A DNA stretch of 64,000 bases from Marinifilum sp965230805 (GCF_965230805.1 NZ_OZ246019.1:62001-126000), one strand, 5' to 3'. Positions 7,974-17,186 are shown, counted from the stretch's first letter. Program-made: numbers and translations. Notes: generated by a model not told the origin, from the letters alone.

Positions 7974-8921
7974 CTATGCTTCAATAAAATTAGTATCAAC
8001 AAGCTCCTTGTTCTCTTTGTTCAGCATGTTTTTAGGAATACATTCCTTAATCACACTCACAACTGCATTCAATAGATTCTTTCTTACCTCCGATCTCAAC
8101 TGAATCAAACTAATTTCTCTCACCTTTTCATTCCCTTTGATATCCTTAAGCATGTCCTCCTGATCCGCAGGAATCATTAAAGTAGCCAATTCAGGCACAA
8201 AAGTAATTCCGCCTTTGCAATCAACAATTCTTCGAAGTGCATCAATATTGTTGCTTTCATACACCAAGTCTCCATCTTGTTTTGCAGATACAGAACACAT
8301 ATTGCTTACCTGATCCATAAAACAATTGCCCTCTTTAAGCATCCAAATACTATTGGCATCAATCTGGTCGATGGCAATCTCATCCTCTTCAAAAAATTCA
8401 TGCTTATCGGATACATACAAATAAAATTTCTCATAGAACATCGACTGCATCTTAAAATTACTTTTCAACTGTATGGGAGTCGAAATAATTCCCCCATGCA
8501 AACTTCCATCTTTAATTCCTTGCAGAATTTCCGGGGTTATTAACTCTTTAACCTTAAGCTTTAACTTAGGATAACGCTTTTGCAGTTCATCTGCAAACAA
8601 AGGAAGCAGGTATGGCGCCAGAGTCGGAATCATCCCCAAATGCAGTTCTCCTTGAACATCCTCTGACAATTGAAGTGCAAAATCCTCAAGATGCTTTGAA
8701 TCGGTAAACAACGATTGTGCTTTTTCTAAAAATAACAAGCCATTTGCTGTAGGCTCTACTTTTTTGTTACTTCTATCAAATAGCTTAATGCCCAACTCTT
8801 CCTCCAAGGCTTGAATTTGCAAACTAACCGCAGGCTGAGAAACCTCCATATACTTAGCCACTTTGCCATAAGAACCTAGTTTCTGCAAGGCTAAGGCATA
8901 CTCAAGTTGTTTTAATGTCAT
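7974..8921 (-). CDS. oxyR: LysR-family peroxide sensor, OxyR type
   Basis: A 315-residue LysR-type transcription factor. The ATG at 8921 is chosen (MTLKQLEYAL), because the longer frame begins with a TTG at 8945. The N-terminal winged helix contains SQPAVSLQIQALEEELG. The C-terminal ligand domain contains a cysteine pair at about residues 200 and 209 (EGNCFMDQVSNMC), matching the spacing of the C199/C208 redox pair of E. coli OxyR. This supports a hydrogen-peroxide sensor rather than a generic LysR protein. It lies upstream of ovoA on the same strand, separated by the hairpin repeats. A 267-bp MITE ends about 50 bases upstream of the start, so its own promoter may lie in or be altered by that element. 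Confidence 0.87.
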   Translation of the reverse strand: MTLKQLEYALALQKLGSYGKVAKYMEVSQPAVSLQIQALEEELGIKLFDRSNKKVEPTANGLLFLEKAQSLFTDSKHLEDFALQLSEDVQGELHLGMIPTLAPYLLPLFADELQKRYPKLKLKVKELITPEILQGIKDGSLHGGIISTPIQLKSNFKMQSMFYEKFYLYVSDKHEFFEEDEIAIDQIDANSIWMLKEGNCFMDQVSNMCSVSAKQDGDLVYESNNIDALRRIVDCKGGITFVPELATLMIPADQEDMLKDIKGNEKVREISLIQLRSEVRKNLLNAVVSVIKECIPKNMLNKENKELVDTNFIEA

Positions 8922-8973
8922 TCTATTAGGTGTTATTATCAACAAATCAAATATAATTAATCATTCTTATTCT

Positions 8974-9240
8974 AACGTGAGTTCGACGTAAAATTCTATC
9001 CACAGAAAGTTATATTTGCGATAGATTTGCATTAAAAATTTGGAAAGAATAGCGGGCTATTTTGAGGAATTTTTAATGTGAAGATGTCGTAAAGAGAACT
9101 TTCCATTATGTGTTTGCCTGCTTTCGGCATAAATCTCCTCAAATCTTCTTGAAATATCCCGATATTCCTTCGAAAATTTGAGAAAATTTCTACTCAAAAT
9201 CAGATCAAACTGTGAACGAATTTTACCTCGAACTCACGTT
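8974..9240 (+). mobile_element. 267-bp MITE, copy 1
   Basis: This element starts with AACGTGAGTTCGACGTAAAA and ends with the near complement, so it has terminal inverted repeats of about 23 bases. It is bounded by a perfect 5-bp direct repeat ATTCT (8969-8973 and 9241-9245), consistent with a target duplication. It contains no gene. Further copies lie at 13254, 18396, 30588 and 37749, with an end fragment at 32865. This copy separates the OxyR-type gene from mtnN. Confidence 0.9.
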
Positions 9241-9324
9241 ATTCTAATATCAGTTCAAACATACTATCTGGAAAGATTACAAATAAAAATCCTCTTTCCA
9301 ATCGCATAAAGTAGTATTGTTTTA

Positions 9325-9332
9325 TACCTTTG
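9325..9332 (+). promoter_or_regulatory. Candidate -7 promoter element for mtnN-luxS
   Basis: TACCTTTG matches the Bacteroidota -7 consensus TAnnTTTG and lies 40 bases before the mtnN start. No good -33 TTTG is seen at the expected distance, so this is a partial match. Confidence 0.5.
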
Positions 9333-9372
9333 CACATCTGTAACTTTACACTAAATACTTTTTACTTAATCA

Positions 9373-10098
9373 ATGAAAATAGGAATTATTGGCGCAATGG
9401 AAATCGAGGTAGTAAAACTACGATCTCTATTGTCGGATAAAGAAGAACAACACAAAGCAGGATTTGTTTTTTATACAGGAAAACTAAACGATAATGATAT
9501 TGTACTGCTTCAGTCAGGCATTGGCAAAGTAAATGCTGCCATTGGAGCCGCAATAATGATTGACAACTTTTCCCCTGATTGTGTGATTAATACAGGAGCT
9601 GCCGGAGGATTTCCGGGAGAATTAAAAGTTGGTGACATTGTTATCTCTGATGAATTGATTCATCATGATATGGATTGTACGGTTTTCGGATATAAAACCG
9701 GTCAGGTACCAGGCATGCCAGCTAGTTTTAAGGCCGATGAACAGCTCATCGAACTGGCAGACAAATGCATTCATAAATTGACCGATTTAAACACCAAAAA
9801 AGCAACAATTCTTACTGGCGATCAGTTCATGAATAATCCGCACGCAAGCAAGAAAATAAAAGAGATTTTCCCAACTGCCGAAGCCGTTGAAATGGAAGGT
9901 GCAGCAATTGCACAAACCTGCTATCAATTTAATACTCCTTTTGTAGTTATCCGATCTATTTCGGATATTGCAGGACAAGAAAATGCTCTTGAGTATGAAA
10001 AATTTGTTGAAACGGCTGCTGTTAATTCGGCCAGCATGATTGTTGAAATGACAAAAGAATTAAAAAATAAAAATATAGATTATGGAAAAGATAGATAG
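9373..10098 (+). CDS. mtnN: 5'-methylthioadenosine/S-adenosylhomocysteine nucleosidase
   Basis: A 241-residue MTA/SAH nucleosidase. It removes adenine from methylthioadenosine and S-adenosylhomocysteine, giving S-ribosylhomocysteine in the activated-methyl cycle. The start MKIGIIGAMEIEV carries the family's N-terminal catalytic glutamate (E12). The AVEMEGAAIAQ segment contributes ribose binding, and RSISDIAG carries the catalytic aspartate. It overlaps luxS by 17 bases, so the two are certainly co-transcribed and probably translationally coupled. Together they perform the Pfs-LuxS route of SAH recycling, which also yields the AI-2 precursor DPD. Confidence 0.95.
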   Translation: MKIGIIGAMEIEVVKLRSLLSDKEEQHKAGFVFYTGKLNDNDIVLLQSGIGKVNAAIGAAIMIDNFSPDCVINTGAAGGFPGELKVGDIVISDELIHHDMDCTVFGYKTGQVPGMPASFKADEQLIELADKCIHKLTDLNTKKATILTGDQFMNNPHASKKIKEIFPTAEAVEMEGAAIAQTCYQFNTPFVVIRSISDIAGQENALEYEKFVETAAVNSASMIVEMTKELKNKNIDYGKDR

Positions 10099-10561
10099 CT
10101 TTACAGTTGATCACAATAAATTAAAACGAGGAATTTACGTTTCGAGAAAAGATAGATTTGGTGATGAAACCATTACCACTTTCGACATCAGAACCAAACT
10201 AGCCAATCAGGAACCTGCAATGGATATCCCTGCAATGCATACCATGGAACACCTTGGAGCTACCTTTTTAAGAAACAACAAAAAATGGTCCGACAAAACC
10301 GTTTACTTTGGCCCTATGGGATGCAGAACTGGTTTCTACATCATTTTCCATGGTGATTTAAAATCGGAAGATGTTATTGAGGTTACCAAAGAAATGTTCG
10401 ATTTTATGGCCGAATTCGAAGGTGAAATTCCAGGAACCAACAAGGTTGAATGTGGTAACTATGTAAGCCACGATTTAACCGTAGCCAAATGGGAATCGGA
10501 CAAGTATAGAAAAGAAGTGCTTTCCGATTTGAAAGAAGAGAATTTGAATTATCCGCAATAA
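10082..10561 (+). CDS. luxS: S-ribosylhomocysteine lyase
   Basis: A 159-residue LuxS that cleaves S-ribosylhomocysteine to homocysteine and DPD, the AI-2 precursor. The metal ligands H53 and H57 sit in HTMEH, with catalytic E56; C124 is the third ligand and C81 in GCRTGF is the catalytic cysteine. Length and spacing are normal. It starts inside the mtnN 3' end and is followed by a strong intrinsic terminator at 10610, so mtnN-luxS is a two-gene operon. Whether AI-2 is used as a signal here or is only a by-product of methyl recycling cannot be told from the sequence. Confidence 0.96.
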   Translation: MEKIDSFTVDHNKLKRGIYVSRKDRFGDETITTFDIRTKLANQEPAMDIPAMHTMEHLGATFLRNNKKWSDKTVYFGPMGCRTGFYIIFHGDLKSEDVIEVTKEMFDFMAEFEGEIPGTNKVECGNYVSHDLTVAKWESDKYRKEVLSDLKEENLNYPQ

Positions 10562-10609
10562 CATCTGTATTTGATGATAATACGGGTATAATCAAAACAA
10601 TACAAAAGG

Positions 10610-10638
10610 AGGCTGTCATGTATCGACAGCCTTTTTTA
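10610..10638 (+). terminator. Intrinsic terminator after luxS
   Basis: Perfect 8-bp stem AGGCTGTC / GACAGCCT with a short loop, followed by a T-rich tract, about 50 bases after the luxS stop. Confidence 0.85.
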
Positions 10639-10687
10639 TTGCCCAATTTTCATTAAATTTAAACAAATCCACAGAATCCTTTTATCT

Positions 10688-11137
10688 ATGAAAATTTCGG
10701 GCTTTCGCTTCTTTGTTATTACTGTACTCATCTTATTAATTCCCATTTATGGAAACTGGAAATTGTTCCTAAATGGTGAGAAAGCAAAAGGTGTTGTCAT
10801 TAAAACCAGCAAAGACAGCATGGGTGATTTCTACTCGCTATACTCTATTATTCAATACGAAGTGGAAGGAAAGCAATTTCAAATAAAAGGGATCGAAAAT
10901 GTAGAATATCCTACAGGCAAAAAATTCACAATCCTTTACCATCCCAAAAATCCAAATGATGCAGTTCTTTATAATTTTAAAGGAGTATATTTTAATCGCC
11001 TAACTTCAGTTTCAATTGTTCTTTTTGTGTTATGGGTGGCTTTTTATCTCAGTTTCAGTCCAAAAAGTGAAAAAAGAAAATCGCAACGAGAACGTTTCAA
11101 AACCAGTGCTAAGTTTTCTCAGCATAAATTGAACTGA
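10688..11137 (+). CDS. DUF3592-type small membrane protein
   Basis: A 149-residue protein with two membrane segments, at about residues 8-27 and 103-122. They flank an extracytoplasmic beta-rich domain containing the DUF3592 pattern (ARG/AKGVVI, Y.S...YEVEGK, G..FTILYHPKNPNDAVL). The C-terminus is a basic cytoplasmic tail. The function of this family is unknown. It lies alone between the luxS terminator and the U32 gene, on the same strand. Confidence 0.7.
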   Translation: MKISGFRFFVITVLILLIPIYGNWKLFLNGEKAKGVVIKTSKDSMGDFYSLYSIIQYEVEGKQFQIKGIENVEYPTGKKFTILYHPKNPNDAVLYNFKGVYFNRLTSVSIVLFVLWVAFYLSFSPKSEKRKSQRERFKTSAKFSQHKLN

Positions 11138-11196
11138 CCGCAACCATACGAAGCGGTTTTTTATCTCTAAAACTCGCTAAGCCCAATTATCAATTC

Positions 11197-11204
11197 TATC
11201 TTTG
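11197..11204 (+). promoter_or_regulatory. Candidate -7 promoter element for the U32 gene
   Basis: TATCTTTG matches TAnnTTTG and is followed by the start codon 24 bases later. No clear -33 partner is seen. Confidence 0.45.
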
Positions 11205-11227
11205 CAGGCAAAACAAATTTTTGAAGA

Positions 11228-13201
11228 ATGACCAAGCCTGAATTATTATTACCTGTTGGAAATCCTGAAATGTTTCATGCTGCCTTAAAAGGTGGTGCCG
11301 ATGCTGTTTATCTTGGACTGCGACAGTTCAATGCCCGAGGAAGAGCATCGAACTTTACCAGCTCACAGCTATTGGCTCTGATTAAAATTGCACGGAAGAA
11401 CAACATGAAGGTTTTTCTTACTTTAAATACAGTGATCAAGAATGAGGAATTACCCGACTTGCTGGACACCTTAAACTTGATTCAGAAAACAGGGGTTGAT
11501 GCCATCATTATTCAGGATTGGGGCGTATATTACTTGGTTAAAAAGCATTTTCCAAAAATTACCATTCATGCCAGTACTCAAATGGCTCATCACAATTCCT
11601 TGGGAGCAATTTACTGCAAAAGCAAAGCTTTCGAACGCGTAGTAATGGCAAGAGAGTTAACACTTACCGAATTAAAGGATATTCGAAAGAAATGCGATAT
11701 CGAATTGGAAATATTCATGCATGGTGCTTTGTGCTACTCCTTCTCGGGCATGTGTTTGTTTAGTAGTTATCTGGGCGGAAGTGGCGCCAATAGAGGATTG
11801 TGCGCACAACCTTGCCGAAGATTCTACGAAACAGGGAAGGAAAAAAGATATGTTTTTAGTCTAAAAGACAATCAGGCGGTTGATGTGTTACCGGATTTAA
11901 TAAAAATGGGTGTTGAATCCATTAAAATTGAAGGAAGATTAAAACCTGCCGAATTTGTTTACAATGTTTCCAGAGCTTACAGAAAAGTTATTGATAGTAA
12001 TGATTTAAAAGCGGCAAAAGAAATTCTGGCTTATGACATGGGAAGAGAAAAAACTGGATATTTTCTTGCAGGAAATGTAAACAAAGCAATTACCGAAAAT
12101 ACAAACACCGGCATTCTGATTGGCTCTGTTGAAAAGAGAAACAGAAACACTGTAATTTTCACCTCTTCGCATGACATACAAATTGGCAACAGAATCAGAT
12201 TCAAGCAAAAAAATGGCGAACCTCAAAAGGCAGTTAAGCTTAAAGAGTTTAAAAAACTGAGCAGAGGCACCTATCAACTTGAAATCGGAAATGTTGTTTC
12301 TGAAAAAGGTGATCAGGTATATTTGGCTGGCATGATGCAAGAAAAGTTCCCAAACAAATTCCGCGAAGAAGGGAAACCCGTAAAAGCCAATTTACACCGA
12401 ACAGAAAAAGCCAAAATCCTTAACTCCTTAGGAAAAAAGAACATTCCTCTAAAAGAGCAAATCTATGTTCGAATTGATTCCTTGGCATGGCTGCGTAAAG
12501 TAAACTTAAATGAAGTAAACTATCTAATTCTTAACCTCAAAAAATCGGAATGGGAAGAGTTTAAATGGGATGTTCCTTTTCTTCAAAAGAATGCTCCTAA
12601 ACTAATCATTGAGTTGCCAAAATTCATTCAGGAGAAAGATCTTGACTTTTACAAACAACTATGCAAGAAATCAATGCGAAATGGATATCAAAATTTTATG
12701 CTGAGTCATTTATCACAGAAACTTTTACTTCCTAACAAAGCTCGAATCTCTTGCAACGAGAATGTATACCTGTTTAATGATGCAGCCATTGCTCACTTGC
12801 GTGATGAAAAAATCAACTTGTTCTGTCATCCACAGGAAAATGATTTGAAGAATTTGTTGAAAAGCCAGGATCGTTTTGGGATTGTACCAGTCTACTTCTA
12901 CCCCCAGCTGTTCTATTCTCGTATGCCTGTTAAAACAGTAAACGATGAGTTAATTGACGACATGCAGGGAGAATACACAAAAGAGCTTCGCGATGGAATA
13001 ACCATTGTTTATCCGAAGCACCCGGTAACTTGGATGCAGCAAAAAAACAATTTGCACAATGAGGGGTTCAGAAGATTTTTGATCGATTTAAGTAATGAGA
13101 AAGTATCATCGAATACTTTTAAAAGATTATTGAAAAATTTCCAGCTATCAAAACAAGTGCAACCATCTACGAGCTTCAACCTCAAAAAAGGATTGAAATA
13201 A
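11228..13201 (+). CDS. Peptidase U32 family protein (RlhA-like RNA hydroxylation factor)
   Basis: A 657-residue U32-family protein. The N-terminal TIM-barrel region shows ELLLPVGNPEMFHAALKGGADAVYLG, written here in parts ELLLPVGNPE and GGADAVYLGL. It also shows ASTQMAHHN, the family signature MHGALCYSFSGMCLFSS and the cysteine-rich GLCAQPCRR, which together fit an Fe-S cluster-binding site. A second domain at about residues 290-370 (DUF3656-like) and a long C-terminal extension follow. This length fits E. coli RlhA, which hydroxylates 23S rRNA C2501, better than the shorter tRNA factor TrhP. The exact RNA substrate here is inferred. Older annotation as a collagenase is probably wrong for this family. 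It lies between the DUF3592 gene and a MITE. Confidence 0.82.
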   Translation: MTKPELLLPVGNPEMFHAALKGGADAVYLGLRQFNARGRASNFTSSQLLALIKIARKNNMKVFLTLNTVIKNEELPDLLDTLNLIQKTGVDAIIIQDWGVYYLVKKHFPKITIHASTQMAHHNSLGAIYCKSKAFERVVMARELTLTELKDIRKKCDIELEIFMHGALCYSFSGMCLFSSYLGGSGANRGLCAQPCRRFYETGKEKRYVFSLKDNQAVDVLPDLIKMGVESIKIEGRLKPAEFVYNVSRAYRKVIDSNDLKAAKEILAYDMGREKTGYFLAGNVNKAITENTNTGILIGSVEKRNRNTVIFTSSHDIQIGNRIRFKQKNGEPQKAVKLKEFKKLSRGTYQLEIGNVVSEKGDQVYLAGMMQEKFPNKFREEGKPVKANLHRTEKAKILNSLGKKNIPLKEQIYVRIDSLAWLRKVNLNEVNYLILNLKKSEWEEFKWDVPFLQKNAPKLIIELPKFIQEKDLDFYKQLCKKSMRNGYQNFMLSHLSQKLLLPNKARISCNENVYLFNDAAIAHLRDEKINLFCHPQENDLKNLLKSQDRFGIVPVYFYPQLFYSRMPVKTVNDELIDDMQGEYTKELRDGITIVYPKHPVTWMQQKNNLHNEGFRRFLIDLSNEKVSSNTFKRLLKNFQLSKQVQPSTSFNLKKGLK

Positions 13202-13253
13202 ATAATTAATTAGCTGAAAACCTTTACAAGGTGTAAAAAGTAGCTCCTTATTT

Positions 13254-13520
13254 AACGTGAGTTCGACGTAAAATTCTATCCACAGAAAGTTATATTTGGG
13301 ATAGATTTGCATTAAAAATTTGGAAAGAATAGCGGGCTATTTTGAGGAATTTTTAATGTGAAGATGTCGTAAAGAGAACTTTCCATTATGTGTTTGCCTG
13401 CTTTCGGCATAAATTTCCTCAAATCTTCTTGAAATATCCCGATATTCCTTCGGAAATTTGATAAAATTTCTACTCAAAATCAGATCAAACTGTGTACGCA
13501 TTTTACGTCGAACTCACTTT
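13254..13520 (+). mobile_element. 267-bp MITE, copy 2
   Basis: Nearly identical in length and sequence to the copy at 8974 and in the same orientation. The right terminus has a one-base change (CTCACTTT). A 4-bp flanking repeat, ATTT, is present. With copy 1 it brackets mtnN, luxS, the DUF3592 gene and the U32 gene. Confidence 0.88.
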
Positions 13521-13682
13521 ATTTAAAAAGGAATCATCCATATTTACAAGATCTAAATCAGACTTTGCAATTATCAATTGTATAAAACATGCTGTGAAAT
13601 CGATAAAAATACATCGCTAAAAGTTAGGTTTTTACTATTTTGGCGATTCAACAATTTTAATATTAATACTAAACCTATTAAA

Positions 13683-15797
13683 GTGAAAAAGACGTTCTTT
13701 TATTTACTTGTTGCAGGAGTTGTTTTTACAGCCTGCGATGAAAAAAAAAGCATGCAAAAAACTGACAATCCGTTTTTTGCTGAGTACAATACTCCTTTCC
13801 AAACTCCTCCGTTTGATTTAATTAAATTCGAACATTTCGAACCTGCTTTCATGAAAGGTATGGAAGAAGGTCGTGCCGAGATTGATGCAATTGCAAACAG
13901 CAAAGAAACTCCAACTTTCGAGAACACAATTATTGCCTATGAAAAAGCTGGTGCTTTATTGGACAAAGTAGGAAGTGTATTCTATAATCTTAAGGGATCA
14001 GAAAACAATGAGTCTATTGCTGCCTTAGCTAAAAAGCTATCTCCACTTACAACCAAATACAGTGCAGATATCAGCTTAAACGAAAATTTATTCAAAAGAA
14101 TTAAAACAGTTTACGATCAAAAAGATCAGCTTGAACTTTCTATTGAAGAGCAAAGCATGTTGGAAAAAATCTACCAAGGATTTGTTCGTGGTGGAGCCAA
14201 TCTTCCTGCTGATAAAAAAGACCAGTTGCGTAAAATTGATGAAGAGCTTTCTTCCTTAATTCTACATTTTGGAGAAAATGTTTTGAACGAAACAAATAAC
14301 TTTGAATTGGTAATAGATAATAAAAAAGATCTTGCCGGACTTCCTGAGGGTGTTATTGGTGCCGCTGCCGAAACAGCAAAAGCTAAAGGAAAAGAAGGAA
14401 AATGGGTATTCACTACCCAAAAGCCAAGCATGCTTCCCTTCTTACAATATGCCGAAAATCGTGATCTTCGTAAGCAATTGTACATGGGATATGTAAACCG
14501 TGGCAACAACAACAACGAATACGATAATAAAGAGATTGCTAAGAAAATTGTAAACCTTCGTATGCAACGTGCCCAATTATTCGGCTACAACAATCACGCT
14601 GAATTTATTCTGGAACAAAACATGGCCAAAACACCTGAAAAAGCATTCGAATTGTTGAACAAACTATGGAGTGCTGCTCTTCCAAATGCCAAGAAAGAAG
14701 TAAAGGAAATGCAAAAAATCATCGATCAAGAAGGTGGTAAATTTAAGTTAGCTTCTTGGGATTGGTGGTACTATGCCAACAAGCTTAAGAAAGCAAAATA
14801 CAACTTGGATGAAGAAGAATTGCGTCCGTATTTCGAAATTAATAACGTTCGCGACGGTGCATTTAAATTGGCTGGTAAATTGTATGGTATCAAATTTATT
14901 CCTCGCAACGACATTGCTAAATTCAATCCCGAAAACCAAGTATACGAATTACAAGAAGCTGACGGATCGCACATTGGTATTTTCTATTTGGATTATCACC
15001 CACGCGCTTCGAAACGTGGTGGTGCCTGGATGAGCTCCTTCCGCAAGCAAGCTGGTTTCGGAACCGATAAGTCGGTTACACCTATCATCATGAACATCTG
15101 TAACTTTACCAAGCCTGTTGGCGATACTCCGGCATTGTTAACGCCAGATGAGGTTCAAACATTGTTCCACGAGTTTGGTCATGCTCTTCATGGATTCTTC
15201 TCGAAGTGTAAGTACAAATACTTATCTGGAACTTCTGTAGCTCGCGACTTTGTTGAGCTTCCTTCTCAGGTGATGGAAAACTGGTGCTTCGAACCTGAAA
15301 TGTTAGCAATTTATGCGAAGCATTACAAAACAGGAGAAGTGATTCCTGCTGAATTGGTAAAGAAAATTCAGAATTCCGGTAAATTCAACCAAGGATTTGC
15401 AACTGTTGAATACCTTGCTGCTTCGATGTTGGATATGAAATATCATACTTTATCAGAACCATTAACGGAAGACGTAATGACTTTTGAAAAGAACTATTTA
15501 AAAGAATTGGGTTTGATTCCTGAAATCTATTCCAGATATCGTTCTACTTACTTCAACCATATTTTTGCCGGAGGTTACTCAGCAGGTTACTACGCATACA
15601 TTTGGGCTGGTGTTCTCGATTCAGATGCTTTCCAGGCATTCAAGGAAACCGGCTTATTCAACAAGGAAACGGCAAAGCTATTCCGCGATAATGTACTGGC
15701 AAAAGGTGGTACTGAAGATCCAATGGAATTGTATGTACGTTTCAGAGGTGCTGAACCTAGCATTGATCCACTATTGAACAAGAGAGGATTAAAATAA
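13683..15797 (+). CDS. dcp: M3-family metallopeptidase lipoprotein (dipeptidyl carboxypeptidase-like)
   Basis: About 704 residues from a GTG start at 13683. This start is preferred over the ATG at 13578 because it begins a lipoprotein signal (VKKTFFYLLVAGVVFTAC, lipid-modified cysteine at 18). The mature part is an M3 peptidase (oligopeptidase A/Dcp type). The zinc site HEFGH has H496, E497 and H500, with a third ligand at about E525. Substrate-binding segments near the C-terminus include FNHIFAGGYSAGYY. The predicted place of action is the periplasm, anchored by lipid, where it would trim peptides from protein turnover. A strong terminator follows at 15832. The MITE at 13254 lies in its upstream region. 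Confidence 0.9.
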   Translation: MKKTFFYLLVAGVVFTACDEKKSMQKTDNPFFAEYNTPFQTPPFDLIKFEHFEPAFMKGMEEGRAEIDAIANSKETPTFENTIIAYEKAGALLDKVGSVFYNLKGSENNESIAALAKKLSPLTTKYSADISLNENLFKRIKTVYDQKDQLELSIEEQSMLEKIYQGFVRGGANLPADKKDQLRKIDEELSSLILHFGENVLNETNNFELVIDNKKDLAGLPEGVIGAAAETAKAKGKEGKWVFTTQKPSMLPFLQYAENRDLRKQLYMGYVNRGNNNNEYDNKEIAKKIVNLRMQRAQLFGYNNHAEFILEQNMAKTPEKAFELLNKLWSAALPNAKKEVKEMQKIIDQEGGKFKLASWDWWYYANKLKKAKYNLDEEELRPYFEINNVRDGAFKLAGKLYGIKFIPRNDIAKFNPENQVYELQEADGSHIGIFYLDYHPRASKRGGAWMSSFRKQAGFGTDKSVTPIIMNICNFTKPVGDTPALLTPDEVQTLFHEFGHALHGFFSKCKYKYLSGTSVARDFVELPSQVMENWCFEPEMLAIYAKHYKTGEVIPAELVKKIQNSGKFNQGFATVEYLAASMLDMKYHTLSEPLTEDVMTFEKNYLKELGLIPEIYSRYRSTYFNHIFAGGYSAGYYAYIWAGVLDSDAFQAFKETGLFNKETAKLFRDNVLAKGGTEDPMELYVRFRGAEPSIDPLLNKRGLK

Positions 15798-15831
15798 ATC
15801 AGATGCGATAAGCTAATTCAAATAAAAAAAG

Positions 15832-15859
15832 ACGATTCACAATGTGAATCGTTTTTTTT
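15832..15859 (+). terminator. Intrinsic terminator after the M3 peptidase gene
   Basis: Perfect 9-bp stem ACGATTCAC / GTGAATCGT with a 3-base loop and a run of eight T, 35 bases after the stop. Confidence 0.9.
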
Positions 15860-16046
15860 GTTACCACTGTCAATCCTAAGCCCTCCGTTTACTCAAAATA
15901 TAACACCTCTCACATATTAATTTACTGCTTTCACTCAATACTTTTGGAATTGAGTCTTAGAATTAAAACTTTTGCTTGTAACATTTTATGACTTGAATGT
16001 TGGAATTAAGAAATCACCCTGTATCAACTAAAAAACATTTACAAAA

Positions 16047-16571
16047 ATGAAGACACAAACACAAGCAAGTGATTCCCCAAAAGCTACTCTATCCGCACCG
16101 TGGTATACCATTCAAAGAATACTGGCATACACTATCGGACAATCTGCTACAACTATCGTATCAGAACTGGATCCAAAAAATTATCAAATTAAGGTAATCG
16201 CCCTAAGCGAGGATATTGCAAAATGTATTGCCAACACAATTAGGTTGACTCATCAAATGGGCAATATTACTGTTAACATTTTGGTATACGACACCGCCGG
16301 TAATATATGGGTACCAAATGACAACAACAATGTTGATTTCTTGCTTAACAACCTACGAATTGCTTTAATGAACAATCCTATGGTTTACTCAGTTAGTGAA
16401 TTTAACTCTTATGCAGCAATCTGTTGTGTGCCGCAAGTGGTACAGTTTTACAACGATGACTTGGGCAATCCTGACGAATTTACCTCAATGCTTGCTGCTG
16501 AAGCATTCCGAAGAGTGTTTAAAAAAGATATTATCACTTACACCCTTGGTAAAGAAATTGGTAACATTTAA
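16047..16571 (+). CDS. Hypothetical protein paired with an AidA/PixA-family gene
   Basis: A 174-residue protein with no signal peptide, membrane segment or recognised domain. It has alternating beta and helical stretches (YQIKVIALSEDIAKCIA, NITVNILVYDTAGNIWVP) and a CC pair in the middle. Its stop is 12 bases from the start of the AidA/PixA-family gene and a terminator follows that gene, so the two form a dedicated bicistron. A function as partner or chaperone of the downstream inclusion-body-type protein is inference from the arrangement only. Confidence 0.7.
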   Translation: MKTQTQASDSPKATLSAPWYTIQRILAYTIGQSATTIVSELDPKNYQIKVIALSEDIAKCIANTIRLTHQMGNITVNILVYDTAGNIWVPNDNNNVDFLLNNLRIALMNNPMVYSVSEFNSYAAICCVPQVVQFYNDDLGNPDEFTSMLAAEAFRRVFKKDIITYTLGKEIGNI

Positions 16572-16583
16572 AACAATTAAAAC

Positions 16584-17186
16584 ATGAGTGAATACAATAT
16601 TTTAACCGTATTAAAGGCTAGTAAATTTCCAAACGAAGGCACCTTCCAAAATCCTTATGGCGGATGGCGATATTGGCATAACGAAGTCTTTATGATTGCT
16701 GATGCTCCTGATGGTTTGATCGGAAAACAAGCAACTGATCTTTTAGAACTAAGAGTTCGACCCGGGGATGTTATCAATTGGTTAGATACTCCTATTTCGC
16801 AAGGATTAAGAAAGAAAGATGGAACAGATATCGACATGCTTGTTTACGGCATGAGAAAAGGAAGCAATTGGGATCAGGCTCTGGAACCTCTGAAAGGAGA
16901 AACAAAAAATATGAGTCATGCCTATATTAACTCAAATTTCGATTGCGATCAGGAACCAACTTTCCAGTGTCTTACCTATCCTAACAACTTATGCTCTTGC
17001 AAGGTTAAAGAAGTTTCACAGCAAGTTGAAATCAGATACTACCTAAAAATGGCGAAGTTGGATTTAACCGATCCTGACAATGTTAAGGTATTGGGTTGGT
17101 ATGAGATCGATCCTAAGATAATTGTAGAACCACTTGATTCAATACAGAACACTAATCGTTCTAAAGAAAATGCAGTGAGCCCTTGA
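16584..17186 (+). CDS. AidA/PixA (inclusion body) family protein
   Basis: A 200-residue protein that fits the AidA/PixA pattern: an early hydrophobic strand (YNILTVLKAS), then EVFMIADAPDGLIGKQATDL, a segment ELRVRPGDVINWLDTPIS, and near the end VEIRYYLKMAKL followed by KVLGWYEIDPKIIV. PixA is the methionine-rich crystalline inclusion protein of Xenorhabdus and AidA is a quorum-regulated protein of Burkholderia. The biochemical function of the family is unknown. This copy is not methionine-rich. It has an unusual insertion holding several cysteines (FDCDQ, FQCLTY, NLCSCKV) at about residues 115-140, which could form disulfides or bind metal. It is cotranscribed with the unknown gene 12 bases upstream. 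Confidence 0.72.
   Translation: MSEYNILTVLKASKFPNEGTFQNPYGGWRYWHNEVFMIADAPDGLIGKQATDLLELRVRPGDVINWLDTPISQGLRKKDGTDIDMLVYGMRKGSNWDQALEPLKGETKNMSHAYINSNFDCDQEPTFQCLTYPNNLCSCKVKEVSQQVEIRYYLKMAKLDLTDPDNVKVLGWYEIDPKIIVEPLDSIQNTNRSKENAVSP

Noticed and set aside
13578..13682. ATG at 13578 as start of the M3 peptidase
   Set aside because: It adds 35 residues in front of a good lipoprotein signal that begins at the GTG at 13683.
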